Shown: positions 26,114 through 34,702 of the stretch, piece by piece
Position numbering within the stretch: the stretch's first letter is position 1
How the letters are laid out: every line of letters starts with the position of its first letter
Assembly (NCBI RefSeq): GCF_009762775.1
Contig: NZ_CP046401.1
Span: 5,158,001-5,222,000 of the forward strand
Reading direction: 5' to 3'
Length of the DNA: 64,000 nucleotides
Source: Maribellus comscasis
GTDB taxonomy: Bacteria > Bacteroidota > Bacteroidia > Bacteroidales > Prolixibacteraceae
The notes under the pieces: model-generated
What the model saw: the letters and a program-made list of their open reading frames with translations, nothing else
Databases searched by the model: none
Told to the model about the DNA's origin: nothing
Position numbers and translations under genes: made by a program

Positions 26114-28441
26114 CTATTTTGCCGGTGTATTTGTCATATAAAATTTAATTTCTCCGCCGTTCATAATGTCGCTGTGTTTTAAAGTGAGTCCATCGATTTC
26201 TTTTCCGTTGATTTCTACTTTTTCAACATACACATTTTCAGGGCTTTGATTTTTAGTATTGATTACCAACGTTTTTCCATTATCTAAATAAAGGTTCGCT
26301 TTTTTTACCATGGGGCTGCCTATGGAATATTCGTCGGAACCGGGCAAAACGGGATAAAAGCCAAGCGAGCTAAATATATACCAGGCACTCATTTGGCCGG
26401 CGTCATCGTTGCCACACAAACCGTCTTCCTTGCTGCTGTACATGGTTTTCATAATCATTCGAACACGTTCCTGTGTTTTCCATGGTTGGCCGGTCCAGTT
26501 GTATAGATAAGGGATATGGTGTCCCGGTTCATTTCCATGAACGTAATTCCCAATAATACCGTCTCTGGTAATATCTTCGTTATTTTCGATATATTTTTCT
26601 GCAATTTCAGTCGTAAATATTTTGTCCAGCGACTGGGCGAATTTTTCTTTTCCCCCCATCATTTCAATCATTGTATCAATTTCGTGTGGAACATATAAAC
26701 CATAATTCCATGCATTTCCTTCAATAAAACCCTGACCATGTGTATCCATCGGATCGAAATTTTTGCGCCATTCACCATTTCTGAGTTTTGGCCGCATAAA
26801 ACCAATTTCTTTATCGTAAATATTTTTAAAGTTTTCAGAACGTTTTAAGTATTGGTTATACACTTCTGTTTTGCCAAGTTTTTGAGCTATCTGTGCGATG
26901 CACCAATCGTTATAAGCATACTCCAATGTTAAAGAAACTGAATAGGCGCTTTTTTCTTCTGATACATAACCGTTCCTTATAAATTCATCGATCCCGTTAA
27001 AATAACCCACATTTGAAGTGCTTATACACGCATCAAGGGTTTTATTAAGGTCGGCATCTGTATTTCCTTTTGCAACAGCATCGGCTATAACTGAAACAGC
27101 ATGGTAACCAATCATACACCAGTTTTCGTTGCCATAATGACTCCAAATCGGTAACATGTGGTGCACACTTTGCTCCTGATGGGCCAGCATCGATTTAACC
27201 ATGTCGTTATTTTTTTGTGGATGAAAGATATTAAAAAGCGGATGCAGTGCCCGGTAAGTATCCCATAATGAAAATATGGTGTAATTTGTAAAACCTTCAC
27301 TTTGGTGAATATTTTGGTCGAGTCCCAGGTATTGGCCATCCACATCTTCGTAGATAATAGGGCTTAACATGCTGTGGTACATGGCGGTATAGAACGTTTG
27401 TTTTTCTTCCGGAGTTGAAGTTTTCACTTGCACTTTTGCAAGTTCTCTGTTCCATTTTTGCCGCGTTTCTTCTTTTATCTGTTTAAAATTCCAGCCCGGT
27501 ATTTCAGCTCTGAGGTTTTTTATTGCTCCTTCGGTGCTCACTGATGAAAGAGCAAATTTTATTTTTATTTTTTCGTCTTTTTGAGTTTTAAAATTGAAAT
27601 ATGCACGAATATTTCGGCCTGCCATTTCCGGGAAATTCTCCTCTTCTTCAAACCGACGGTAAAATCCGTTGTAGCTGAGTTTGTCGTACTTCTTATGTCC
27701 GTAGGTCTCAAAAGGTTTTGAAAAAGCCATTGCAAAATAAACTTTCCGATTTCGTGCCCATCCCTTGGTTTGCCTAAATCCGGTTACCAGAGAGTCGTTT
27801 TCAACGCGGATAAAAGTCCACACATTTTTTTCATCGTAATTATAAATGTTGTAGACCAAATCGAGAATAATGTGGGCATCCTCTGACGCCGGAAATGAGT
27901 ATTGATGAAATCCCACACGGTCGCTGGCCGTTAGTTCTGCTTTGATATCATAATCTTCAAGATGGACTTTGTAATAGCCCGGTTCTGCTGTTTCTGTCTC
28001 ATGTGAGAATTGTGAATGATAACCACTTCCCGGCTTGTTGGCTTCACCCGGATTAAGAATGAGATCACCTGTTGTTGGCATCACCAGAAAATCACCCAGG
28101 TCGGAGTGGCCAACTCCGCTAAAATGCGTATGAGCAAAACCAAAAATAGTATGGTCGTCGTATTGATAACCTGAGCAGTAGCGGTATGTTTCTCCGTTAT
28201 ATTCTCCATCAATAGAGTAAGGCTCTATATTGGTTTCCGGGCTTAACTGAACCATTCCAAACGGAGTTGTAGTCCCGGGGTAGGTATGGCCCATATTTTT
28301 TGTGCCAACCATAGGATTGACAAATTGAGCTAAATCCGGAATTGGCAAATTTTCTTTTGGGTTTTGTATTTTTTGATTTGGTTTTTGACAGGAAAATAAA
28401 ACAATTGTGCCAATGGTCGCAAACAGCAGCAGTTTCTTCAT
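26114..28441 (-). CDS. GH92 alpha-mannosidase, lipoprotein
   Basis: 775 residues. The N-terminus is a lipoprotein signal (LFSCQKPN). The GH92 N-terminal beta domain starts FVNPMVGTKNMGHTYPGTTTPFGMVQLSPET and includes SGYQYDDHTIFGFAHTHFSGVG. The catalytic (alpha/alpha)6 domain includes FTIFSLWDTYRALHPL, EGNAWNYGLYVPHE and GNDDAGQMSAWYIFSSLGFYPVLPG. GH92 enzymes are calcium-dependent exo-mannosidases that trim N-glycans or mannans, usually alpha-1,2. No SusC/SusD pair adjoins it, so it is not in an evident polysaccharide utilisation locus. Confidence 0.95.
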   Translation of the reverse strand: MKKLLLFATIGTIVLFSCQKPNQKIQNPKENLPIPDLAQFVNPMVGTKNMGHTYPGTTTPFGMVQLSPETNIEPYSIDGEYNGETYRYCSGYQYDDHTIFGFAHTHFSGVGHSDLGDFLVMPTTGDLILNPGEANKPGSGYHSQFSHETETAEPGYYKVHLEDYDIKAELTASDRVGFHQYSFPASEDAHIILDLVYNIYNYDEKNVWTFIRVENDSLVTGFRQTKGWARNRKVYFAMAFSKPFETYGHKKYDKLSYNGFYRRFEEEENFPEMAGRNIRAYFNFKTQKDEKIKIKFALSSVSTEGAIKNLRAEIPGWNFKQIKEETRQKWNRELAKVQVKTSTPEEKQTFYTAMYHSMLSPIIYEDVDGQYLGLDQNIHQSEGFTNYTIFSLWDTYRALHPLFNIFHPQKNNDMVKSMLAHQEQSVHHMLPIWSHYGNENWCMIGYHAVSVIADAVAKGNTDADLNKTLDACISTSNVGYFNGIDEFIRNGYVSEEKSAYSVSLTLEYAYNDWCIAQIAQKLGKTEVYNQYLKRSENFKNIYDKEIGFMRPKLRNGEWRKNFDPMDTHGQGFIEGNAWNYGLYVPHEIDTMIEMMGGKEKFAQSLDKIFTTEIAEKYIENNEDITRDGIIGNYVHGNEPGHHIPYLYNWTGQPWKTQERVRMIMKTMYSSKEDGLCGNDDAGQMSAWYIFSSLGFYPVLPGSDEYSIGSPMVKKANLYLDNGKTLVINTKNQSPENVYVEKVEINGKEIDGLTLKHSDIMNGGEIKFYMTNTPAK

Positions 28442-28496
28442 TTCAATAATTTGTTTTTGGTTTTTATAAAAACATTTGTTTTCAAGGGTAGGAATA

Positions 28497-28504
28497 CAAA
28501 AGTA
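28497..28504 (-). promoter_or_regulatory. Promoter -7 element upstream of the GH92 gene
   Basis: The minus strand reads TACTTTTG, a full TAnnTTTG match, 56 bases before the start codon. A matching -33 element is not clear. Confidence 0.4.
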
Positions 28505-28570
28505 GCATTTTTGAAAATGCGTGAAAATATAAAAATTAAAAGATATTGTAACGGCTTGTGAAACAATTTA

Positions 28571-29698
28571 CTATTTCAATAACTGTAATGTCTCTTTAAT
28601 ACTTTTTATCAGTTGATTAACGTCTTTCTGGGGTAATGTGAGTGGTGGCATAAAACGAAGTGTATTAAATTTGTTTCCCGTAACAAAACCATTATCAAAA
28701 AGCTGACTGTGGATTTTTTCTGAGTTTATCTCTTTTTGAGATTCCAACGCCAGCATCATTCCTCGTGCCCTGATTTCCTTTATTGTACCGGAATGATTTT
28801 TAGCCACTTTTTCCAGTTCTTTTTTGAAAAATACTCCGGTGAGGGCTCCTTTTTCAACATGGTTTTCTTCTTCCATTATTCTGAAAACTTCCAACGCAAC
28901 CGCACAACCCAGCGGATCGTTTTGGTGCGACTGTGCATAACAGAAAGGAGCATCATCAAATTCTTTTGCTATCTCTTTCGAAACAGAAACTGCACTAACA
29001 GGGTATCCGTTACCCAATGCTTTTCCTGTAGTTACCATGTCGGGGAGAACATTGTAATGCTGAAATCCAAACCATTTCCCGGTGCGTCCCATTCCGGTGG
29101 TTACTTCATTTGCGATAACAATTACACCATTTTGTTTTGCTTGCTTTTCCAGTTTTTGGATAAATTGAAAATCAGGAAATTTAATAATTCCCAGCGATGC
29201 GCCTCCGGTTTCTATTACAAGTGCTGCAATTTGACTGAAATCGATATTTTGAATTGCATAACTATTGTTAAAAGGAATAACGATTAAATTGTTGTTTTTT
29301 TGTGAATTTTGCCCGTCTCCGTAAGCACTGAGGTATGAAATATCTGTCGTAAGAATTTTATCCCGGCCTGTAATTTGTTTGGCCAAAGTAATGGCAAGGT
29401 TTACAGCTTCAGATCCCGAACTTAGAAATACACTTTTCCCGTTTTTTAATTCGGTTTTTTGTGCTATTTTTTCTGAAAGGTTTTCAGCCTGCCTGTTTCT
29501 GAAAAGATATCCCTGGTGAATTGATTTTTTTAATTGGTTTTTTATTACATGGTTAATTTTTGGATGATTGTGCCCCAGATTTGCGCACCAAACACCCGAT
29601 TCAAAATCGATGTATTTTTTTCCTTCAGTATCATATAAATAGCAATCTTCTGATTTTTCGAGGTATTTTTCAAAAGGGGTATAAAACGGAATTATCAT
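28571..29698 (-). CDS. Class III PLP-dependent aminotransferase
   Basis: 375 residues. The fold-type I markers are SGSEAVNLAITLAKQITGRDKIL (phosphate contact), the NEVTTGMGRTGKWFGFQHYNVLPDM block with the cofactor-binding region, and the Schiff-base Lys in TTGKALGNGYPVSAV. The N-terminal DTEGKKYIDFESGVWCANLGHNHP is typical of the acetylornithine/ornithine/GABA group, but the substrate cannot be told. In the place where the usual NEVQ[TS]G has Asp (DEVQ), this protein reads ANEVTTG. It is 20 bases downstream of the LytTR regulator gene and likely co-transcribed with it. Confidence 0.88.
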   Translation of the reverse strand: MIIPFYTPFEKYLEKSEDCYLYDTEGKKYIDFESGVWCANLGHNHPKINHVIKNQLKKSIHQGYLFRNRQAENLSEKIAQKTELKNGKSVFLSSGSEAVNLAITLAKQITGRDKILTTDISYLSAYGDGQNSQKNNNLIVIPFNNSYAIQNIDFSQIAALVIETGGASLGIIKFPDFQFIQKLEKQAKQNGVIVIANEVTTGMGRTGKWFGFQHYNVLPDMVTTGKALGNGYPVSAVSVSKEIAKEFDDAPFCYAQSHQNDPLGCAVALEVFRIMEEENHVEKGALTGVFFKKELEKVAKNHSGTIKEIRARGMMLALESQKEINSEKIHSQLFDNGFVTGNKFNTLRFMPPLTLPQKDVNQLIKSIKETLQLLK

Positions 29699-29718
29699 AG
29701 GAACAAATTTTTAAACAT

Positions 29719-30474
29719 CTATTTATCCAGCCATTTTTTAAAAACAGGAGACCGATCGACACTTACCACGGTTTCAATCTCGTCTTCCACCGGCGGTTTC
29801 AGTTTTAGTTTTATCCGGCTTCGCGACCAGGCTGTCATGTTTTCAATGGCATTCAAATTGACGATATATTTCCTGTTGATGCGAAAAAACTGATTTGGAT
29901 TGAGTTGCGTTTCCAGTTTGTCGAGACTAAATTCAACAGGGTAAGATTGGCCATCGAATGTTTTTATAAAGACGTTTTTTCCTATGGCATTGAACCAGGC
30001 AATTGCGGCAGTTTCTACCATCCTTATTTTTTGACCGATTTGAATGATAAAACGTTTTTTGAATTCCGGCTGAGTACCTTTTATTTCAGATAACAAACTT
30101 TCGAAGTCGATAGTAAAGGCGGATTTTACCGATTTGTATTTTTGAAGACTAAGGGTCAAATCTTCCTTTCGAATTGGCTTTAACAAATAGGCGATACTAT
30201 TCAGTTCAAAAGCTTTTATCGAATACTGGTCGTAAGCAGTTGTAAAAATAACGGGCGTGTTGACCTGAACCTGTTCAAAAATACTAAAACTTATTCCGTC
30301 AGAGAGCTGGATGTCCAGAAAAATCAGATCGGCCTGGTTTTTTGAAAACCACTTTACTGATTCTTTTACAGAGCCTAAATTAGCTGCAATTGAAAAGTCG
30401 GGGGCGATTTCTTCCAGCATTTTTCCAAGCCGTTCGGCAGCCACTGTTTCATCTTCAACTATAACTACTCTCAT
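29719..30474 (-). CDS. LytTR family response regulator
   Basis: 251 residues. The receiver domain (1-115) has the acidic pair at Glu7-Asp8, the phospho-acceptor Asp54 in IFLDIQLSDG, Thr/Ala near 82 (FTTAYDQ) and Lys in YLLKPI. The LytTR DNA-binding domain occupies about 145-250 (NQFFRINRKYIVNLNAIENM). Its ATG overlaps the TGA of the kinase gene (ATGA), so the two are translationally coupled. It likely binds paired direct repeats about 21 bases apart; a candidate pair lies at 32381-32422. Confidence 0.93.
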   Translation of the reverse strand: MRVVIVEDETVAAERLGKMLEEIAPDFSIAANLGSVKESVKWFSKNQADLIFLDIQLSDGISFSIFEQVQVNTPVIFTTAYDQYSIKAFELNSIAYLLKPIRKEDLTLSLQKYKSVKSAFTIDFESLLSEIKGTQPEFKKRFIIQIGQKIRMVETAAIAWFNAIGKNVFIKTFDGQSYPVEFSLDKLETQLNPNQFFRINRKYIVNLNAIENMTAWSRSRIKLKLKPPVEDEIETVVSVDRSPVFKKWLDK

Positions 30475-31544
30475 ATTTCTTCTGGTTTTATCAAGGGTAG
30501 TTCTACTTCATAGAAGTTGGTTTTAACCATAAATTTTGGAGTCTGTTCGCTTATCATTGCATAACGTTTTATCATATTTTTTTGTCCCAATCCGGTAGAA
30601 CCTCCGGATGAGATTTTGGGTTGCAAGTTGTTCCGCACTACCAGCCATTTATCTTTGACACAAAGTTCTATTTTTAATGGATTTGAAGTGTTGACAATGT
30701 TGTGTTTAATAGCATTTTCAATGGTTACCTGCAGCGATAGTGGCGGTAAATACGTTTTTAAAAATTCACCCGGCAAATCAACATCAAGATATAATGAATT
30801 GTCGTAACGCATTTGCTGAAGAGAAATATACGAGCGGATAAATTTTAATTCTTCGTTAAGCGACACAACCGGTTTTTCAATAGTTTCCAGAACATAGCGG
30901 TAAATCATTGAAAACTCATCGATAAATCGTTGGGCTTTTTTTACATCTTTATCAATTAATCCGGAAAGAACATTTAAGCTGTTAAACATAAAATGCGGAT
31001 TGATCTGACTTTTTAATACTTCAAATTTGATTTGCGAGAGTTCTCTTTCAAGGTTTTCGGCTTTTATTTTTGAACGGTTACTTTCATTAAAATAAAGCCA
31101 GGCTTCGAGAGAAATCATCATCAAAATGTTTACTCCAACTGTAATTAACGCGTTATAAAAAAGAATTGAATTTAAATCGTCGTTGGTAAACGGGCTTACT
31201 GCATTTGAAATTAATGTAACAAAAATTGAAATGAAAACGGCCAGAAGAAACGCAAACAGAAACTGAACCGTTATTCGCAAAAAGATTTTTTTGTGCCATG
31301 ACAATTTTTTGTTCAAAAAATGAATAAGGAACAAATTGGGATAAGCCAACATAAAACCGCCAACAAGACTGAGAAGCGAGCCAAAGGAAAGGCGGATTAA
31401 AAAATGTGTTGCACCTTCAATTATTGCATAACCCGAATAGTGATTGTATAAAATGATAACCAATTGGACTCCGACAGAAATTCCCAGCAAAAAGTTAAGA
31501 AGTTTTCGAAAAGGGAAAAGTTGATTTACAGTTGTAAAGCTCAT
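30471..31544 (-). CDS. LytS-type sensor histidine kinase (His_kinase family)
   Basis: 357 residues. The N-terminal 150 residues contain four hydrophobic membrane helices and no recognisable extracellular sensor domain. Then follows a short coiled coil and the phospho-acceptor region KSQINPHFMFNSLNVLSGLI (His about residue 184). The ATPase domain has ENAIKHN (N box) and GLGQKNMIKRY (G box). This is the usual partner of LytTR regulators in Bacteroidota. The signal is unknown; with short loops it may sense membrane state. Confidence 0.92.
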   Translation of the reverse strand: MSFTTVNQLFPFRKLLNFLLGISVGVQLVIILYNHYSGYAIIEGATHFLIRLSFGSLLSLVGGFMLAYPNLFLIHFLNKKLSWHKKIFLRITVQFLFAFLLAVFISIFVTLISNAVSPFTNDDLNSILFYNALITVGVNILMMISLEAWLYFNESNRSKIKAENLERELSQIKFEVLKSQINPHFMFNSLNVLSGLIDKDVKKAQRFIDEFSMIYRYVLETIEKPVVSLNEELKFIRSYISLQQMRYDNSLYLDVDLPGEFLKTYLPPLSLQVTIENAIKHNIVNTSNPLKIELCVKDKWLVVRNNLQPKISSGGSTGLGQKNMIKRYAMISEQTPKFMVKTNFYEVELPLIKPEEI

Positions 31545-31668
31545 GCCGGAATTTGATTTCTTAATAAGAGTAAAAATAGAAAATTATACCATTTTGTATC
31601 AAACAATAAAAGTAATATTTGGAAAGATGCAGCCTTGAAAATGGTTTTCCAGGACTGCATGATAAAGT

Positions 31669-32301
31669 CTAAAAAATGCCATATTTTATGGATATGCCTA
31701 CATTAAATTGTTCAAATATGTCGTCGGCAGTTTCAATAAGTTCTACAGGCGATGTGTCGCGGTAACTTCCTTGTACACCCAACCACCAGTTTCCGGCCAA
31801 CCGGAACATAAATTCTGCCGCAAGTTCATTGGCAGCAAAACGTTCCTGATCAATAATTTCTTCATACCACAATTTGTTTTCTTTGAACTCTTTGTTGTAA
31901 ACATATTGTGCAAGTCCCATTCCGGTTGTCCAAGAGAAAGAAAGTTTTGCTTTGTCTTTTAAAGGAACAATGTACTCGAGAAACAAACCGGAATAACCGG
32001 CCTCCAATCGGTAAGTTCCGTTCGCAACCAGCCGATCGAGATTTTTATCGTAATTCAGAGCACTTCCCGCGAAACCGATTCCCCAGTGTTGGTTAAAAAC
32101 CAAACCAGCTTTGTAGCCCAACCAGTTTGCAGAATTATCCATAACCGTTGAATAGGTTCCGGATACGCTGCCATACAGACCAATGGTGTTGGTTCTCTTT
32201 TTTCCCTCGTAACTCCAGATGTAGTTTTTCTTTTCCTGTGCCAGGCTTGTTAAACACAGTAATCCGGATAATACAATTGTTAGCCATACTTTTGTTTTCA
32301 T
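31669..32301 (-). CDS. Small outer-membrane beta-barrel-like protein
   Basis: 210 residues with a signal peptide (MKTKVWLTIVL ... SLAQ). The mature part has alternating strands with aromatic residues and ends in an aromatic (SIKYGIF), as expected of an eight-stranded outer-membrane barrel. No named family was recognised. It lies 125 bases upstream, by transcription order, of the LytS/LytTR operon on the same strand. A tandem 21-base repeat sits directly ahead of its promoter, so it may be regulated by that pair. Confidence 0.65.
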   Translation of the reverse strand: MKTKVWLTIVLSGLLCLTSLAQEKKNYIWSYEGKKRTNTIGLYGSVSGTYSTVMDNSANWLGYKAGLVFNQHWGIGFAGSALNYDKNLDRLVANGTYRLEAGYSGLFLEYIVPLKDKAKLSFSWTTGMGLAQYVYNKEFKENKLWYEEIIDQERFAANELAAEFMFRLAGNWWLGVQGSYRDTSPVELIETADDIFEQFNVGISIKYGIF

Positions 32302-32343
32302 TGTTTAATTGTTTTTTGAGTTTTTAATTATTTTTCAATGATT

Positions 32344-32374
32344 CAAAAGTAGAGTGCTTTCTTGCCTGAAGAAA
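32344..32374 (-). promoter_or_regulatory. Promoter of the outer-membrane barrel gene
   Basis: The minus strand carries TTTC at 32374-32371 and TACTTTTG at 32351-32344, spaced 19 bases, a near-perfect Bacteroidota promoter. The start codon is at 32301. Confidence 0.6.
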
Positions 32375-32380
32375 ATAAAA

Positions 32381-32422
32381 GGGAGCGAACGCGAAAAAAG
32401 AGGGAGTGAGTGTGAAAACAAA
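32381..32422. repeat. Tandem imperfect 21-base direct repeat (candidate LytTR site)
   Basis: Two adjoining units begin GGGAGCGAACGCGAAAA (32381) and GGGAGTGAGTGTGAAAA (32402). They differ mostly by transitions, and the period is exactly 21 bases, two helical turns. The block ends 7 bases upstream of the -33 element of the gene at 31669-32301, the normal place for an activator. Confidence 0.6.
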
Positions 32423-32530
32423 AAGGAAGGGTGTCTTGCCGGCGGAAGGTCTTTGCTTGATTTGTTGAGATAGTTCTATCTCAACTGGAAAAGTTGTACA
32501 CTTAATTGTTTGGCGAAAATTTGCTGTTCT

Positions 32531-33301
32531 TTATCCTTTTATCTCTTCATCAATTATTTCCAGAATGGCATCCAGTTCCTCCATTAACGGATTGTAGTGA
32601 GTTGATTCTGTAGCACGGGTTGTAAGAATAAATATAAGAATGTTATTTTCAAATTCCTTGGAATTCAGGAGATTCAGGTTGCTATTGTTATTTTTTCCAG
32701 GTGGTAACCCTAATTCTTTACCGGATACATCTGTTAAATCAAAGATAGTCCTGATGCTGTTGGATTCTTTTCGAAACATATCGAGGACTTTCTCCCTTTG
32801 AATACCAAGGTCGTTCTCCTGTTTGGCGATATCTTCCAGTGTCGAAATCCAGGTTGTCAGGTATGTTTTAAGTATGGGATTTGAAATGTCTTTTAAGCTT
32901 CCCGAATTTATCATTTCATTCAGAAGCGAATTATTAGGGTTGAAAGCAATGTCGAAAGCAAAAGTGTTGTAAAGCAATTCTGAAAATTCACTTTCATCCG
33001 GTTGTTTATTTTTATCGGATATATATTCAACGATCTTTTTTGCACCTTCAAAATTACTATAGTTTACCTCAATAAGTCTCTGTAGTTTTGATTTGCTGGT
33101 TTGAAATTCATTTTTTAATCCAATGAGGTATACCTGTTCTTTTTCTCTTATAATTCGTTTTTGATTGCTGTTATTAATGGCAAGTGCAATTAAAATTCCG
33201 ATAACCACAAGAATGATTTCTCCAAATGCGTAGAGCAGGTAATTACTGATTTTTTTTTCAGTGATTAACTTTTGTCTGATTCTTCGAAAAAATTTAATCA
33301 T
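32531..33301 (-). CDS. DUF6090 family protein, single N-terminal membrane helix
   Basis: 256 residues. The N-terminus reads MIKFFRRIRQKLI then a short stretch and the helix YAFGEIILVVIGILIALAINN, the hallmark of DUF6090 proteins, which are abundant in Bacteroidota. The remainder (EKEQVYLIGLKNEFQTSKSKLQRLIEVN onward) is helical and outside the membrane, probably periplasmic. The function is unknown. It follows the PAS gene by 17 bases on the same strand. Confidence 0.85.
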   Translation of the reverse strand: MIKFFRRIRQKLITEKKISNYLLYAFGEIILVVIGILIALAINNSNQKRIIREKEQVYLIGLKNEFQTSKSKLQRLIEVNYSNFEGAKKIVEYISDKNKQPDESEFSELLYNTFAFDIAFNPNNSLLNEMINSGSLKDISNPILKTYLTTWISTLEDIAKQENDLGIQREKVLDMFRKESNSIRTIFDLTDVSGKELGLPPGKNNNSNLNLLNSKEFENNILIFILTTRATESTHYNPLMEELDAILEIIDEEIKG

Positions 33302-33318
33302 TACCTGCTACAACCCGT

Positions 33319-33735
33319 TTAGTGCTTGCGTGTGCGATCTTCAATTACTACCAAACGATATTTATCTCCGTGCATTACCACCCGGTGTGTATCGATGTGC
33401 AGGTGTTTGGTTACAATTTTATTGTTGATGTAAAATTCCCGAATTAGCGCCACTTCTGAAAGATTACCGCCGGAAAGCAATTCGCGCATCTGGCATTTTT
33501 TACAGAAATTGCTTTCGCGGGTAACAGCGGTTCCCCGTTGTGTACATCCCATTATTTCGCAAAACTCGTGGTCAATAATATCACCTTTGTCGCTTTTTGT
33601 AAGCTTTTGAAAAGATTTGTTAAAATATTTGACTTTAAAGTCGTGGTCGGTTAAAAAAATGGCTTGCGGATGGTGCTCAATCAGTTGGTTTACCAGGTCG
33701 TTTGCCTCTTCAATTCGTACAAATTCAAGTCGCAT
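33319..33735 (-). CDS. Stand-alone PAS domain protein with cysteine cluster
   Basis: 138 residues: a single PAS domain (AIFLTDHDFKVKYFNKSFQKLT) with no kinase or cyclase attached. Inside it is a cysteine-rich segment, CEIMGC then CKKC twenty or so residues later, as in PAS domains of histidine kinases that carry a C..GC...C..C insert and may hold a metal or sense redox. The C-terminus ends in basic residues (DRTRKH). It is probably a small sensor that acts by protein contact, with the adjacent DUF6090 membrane protein a possible partner. Confidence 0.75.
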   Translation of the reverse strand: MRLEFVRIEEANDLVNQLIEHHPQAIFLTDHDFKVKYFNKSFQKLTKSDKGDIIDHEFCEIMGCTQRGTAVTRESNFCKKCQMRELLSGGNLSEVALIREFYINNKIVTKHLHIDTHRVVMHGDKYRLVVIEDRTRKH

Positions 33736-33883
33736 GGCAGTAATTATTTAATGAGTTAATTTTTTGCCTGAATGAAAACCTACATCAGTTAATTCATCTT
33801 TGGCAATTGGAAATTAACAATAAAAATTAAAATTTTCAATGGAACATGTTTTAGAATCTAAAAATATTTTCAACAGTTTGAGT

Positions 33884-34645
33884 TTAGCTGTTAACTGAAC
33901 CAAATACACGTTTTAAAATATCAGTGACCCTTGCAGCCGGATCTTCCCGGATTAATTTCTCCTGGTTTTCTATTTTTAGAAATAGTCCATCGAGTGCTTT
34001 TTGTGTCAGGTATTCATCTAAATCGATTTCAACGGGTTTAAAGCCGGCAACTTTTCCAACCATTGAATTTGCAACTTCATTCCATTTTCCGGTAAGCAAA
34101 TCCCAGCTTTGTCCTGTCGATACATTTCCAACCAGTTTTTTGTCTACTGAAGCCTTTATTTTTGGACGGTACAAAGCAAAAAGCTGATTGTAAGTCGTAT
34201 TGTGTAAATATTGTGTTGCGGCATTGTCGGCTCCTCTCAGTATCCCAATAGCATCGGTAATGGTCATACTTTTTATACTGTTTATAAAAATGGGTTTGGC
34301 TTCTGAAACTGCGTCTTCTGCCGCTCTGTTAATTCGCAACAAAACATCTTCAACCAATTTTTGGCCTCCCGGAATTTTGCTGACGTTGTCTACAATCATA
34401 TCGGCTTCAGGCGGTAGTAAAATTTTTACCATTTCATCTTTGTAGTAGCCATCGGTAAGCCCTAAAATATCTACCGATTTGTTTGTTCCAACAACAAGTG
34501 CTTCTTTTAGCCCGGCAACAATCTCGGTCCGGGTTAACGATTGCCCCTGGCTTTCTTCAAGTGTTTGTTGTGCAATTTGTGCCAGTTCGGCACAAGCTGT
34601 AAAAAGGAATAGAAATGTAAAGGGTAAAATTTTAATAATTTTCAT
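33884..34645 (-). CDS. DUF4197 family exported protein
   Basis: 253 residues with a lipoprotein-like signal (FLFLFTAC). It matches DUF4197: SLTRTEIVAGLKEALVVGTNKSVDIL, a PPEADMIVDNVSKIPGG block and ITDAIGILRGADNAATQYLH, with the C-terminal DEYLTQKALDGLF..EN.EKLIREDPAARVTDILK. The family is periplasmic or attached to the outer membrane, helical, and of unknown function. It is followed on the same strand by nothing close; YgiQ begins its run separately upstream. Confidence 0.88.
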   Translation of the reverse strand: MKIIKILPFTFLFLFTACAELAQIAQQTLEESQGQSLTRTEIVAGLKEALVVGTNKSVDILGLTDGYYKDEMVKILLPPEADMIVDNVSKIPGGQKLVEDVLLRINRAAEDAVSEAKPIFINSIKSMTITDAIGILRGADNAATQYLHNTTYNQLFALYRPKIKASVDKKLVGNVSTGQSWDLLTGKWNEVANSMVGKVAGFKPVEIDLDEYLTQKALDGLFLKIENQEKLIREDPAARVTDILKRVFGSVNS

Positions 34646-34702
34646 TTTGAAAGTTTTTTGAAATCTTTTTCAATATACAACGAATTTTTCAGGAGGAGTG
34701 AT

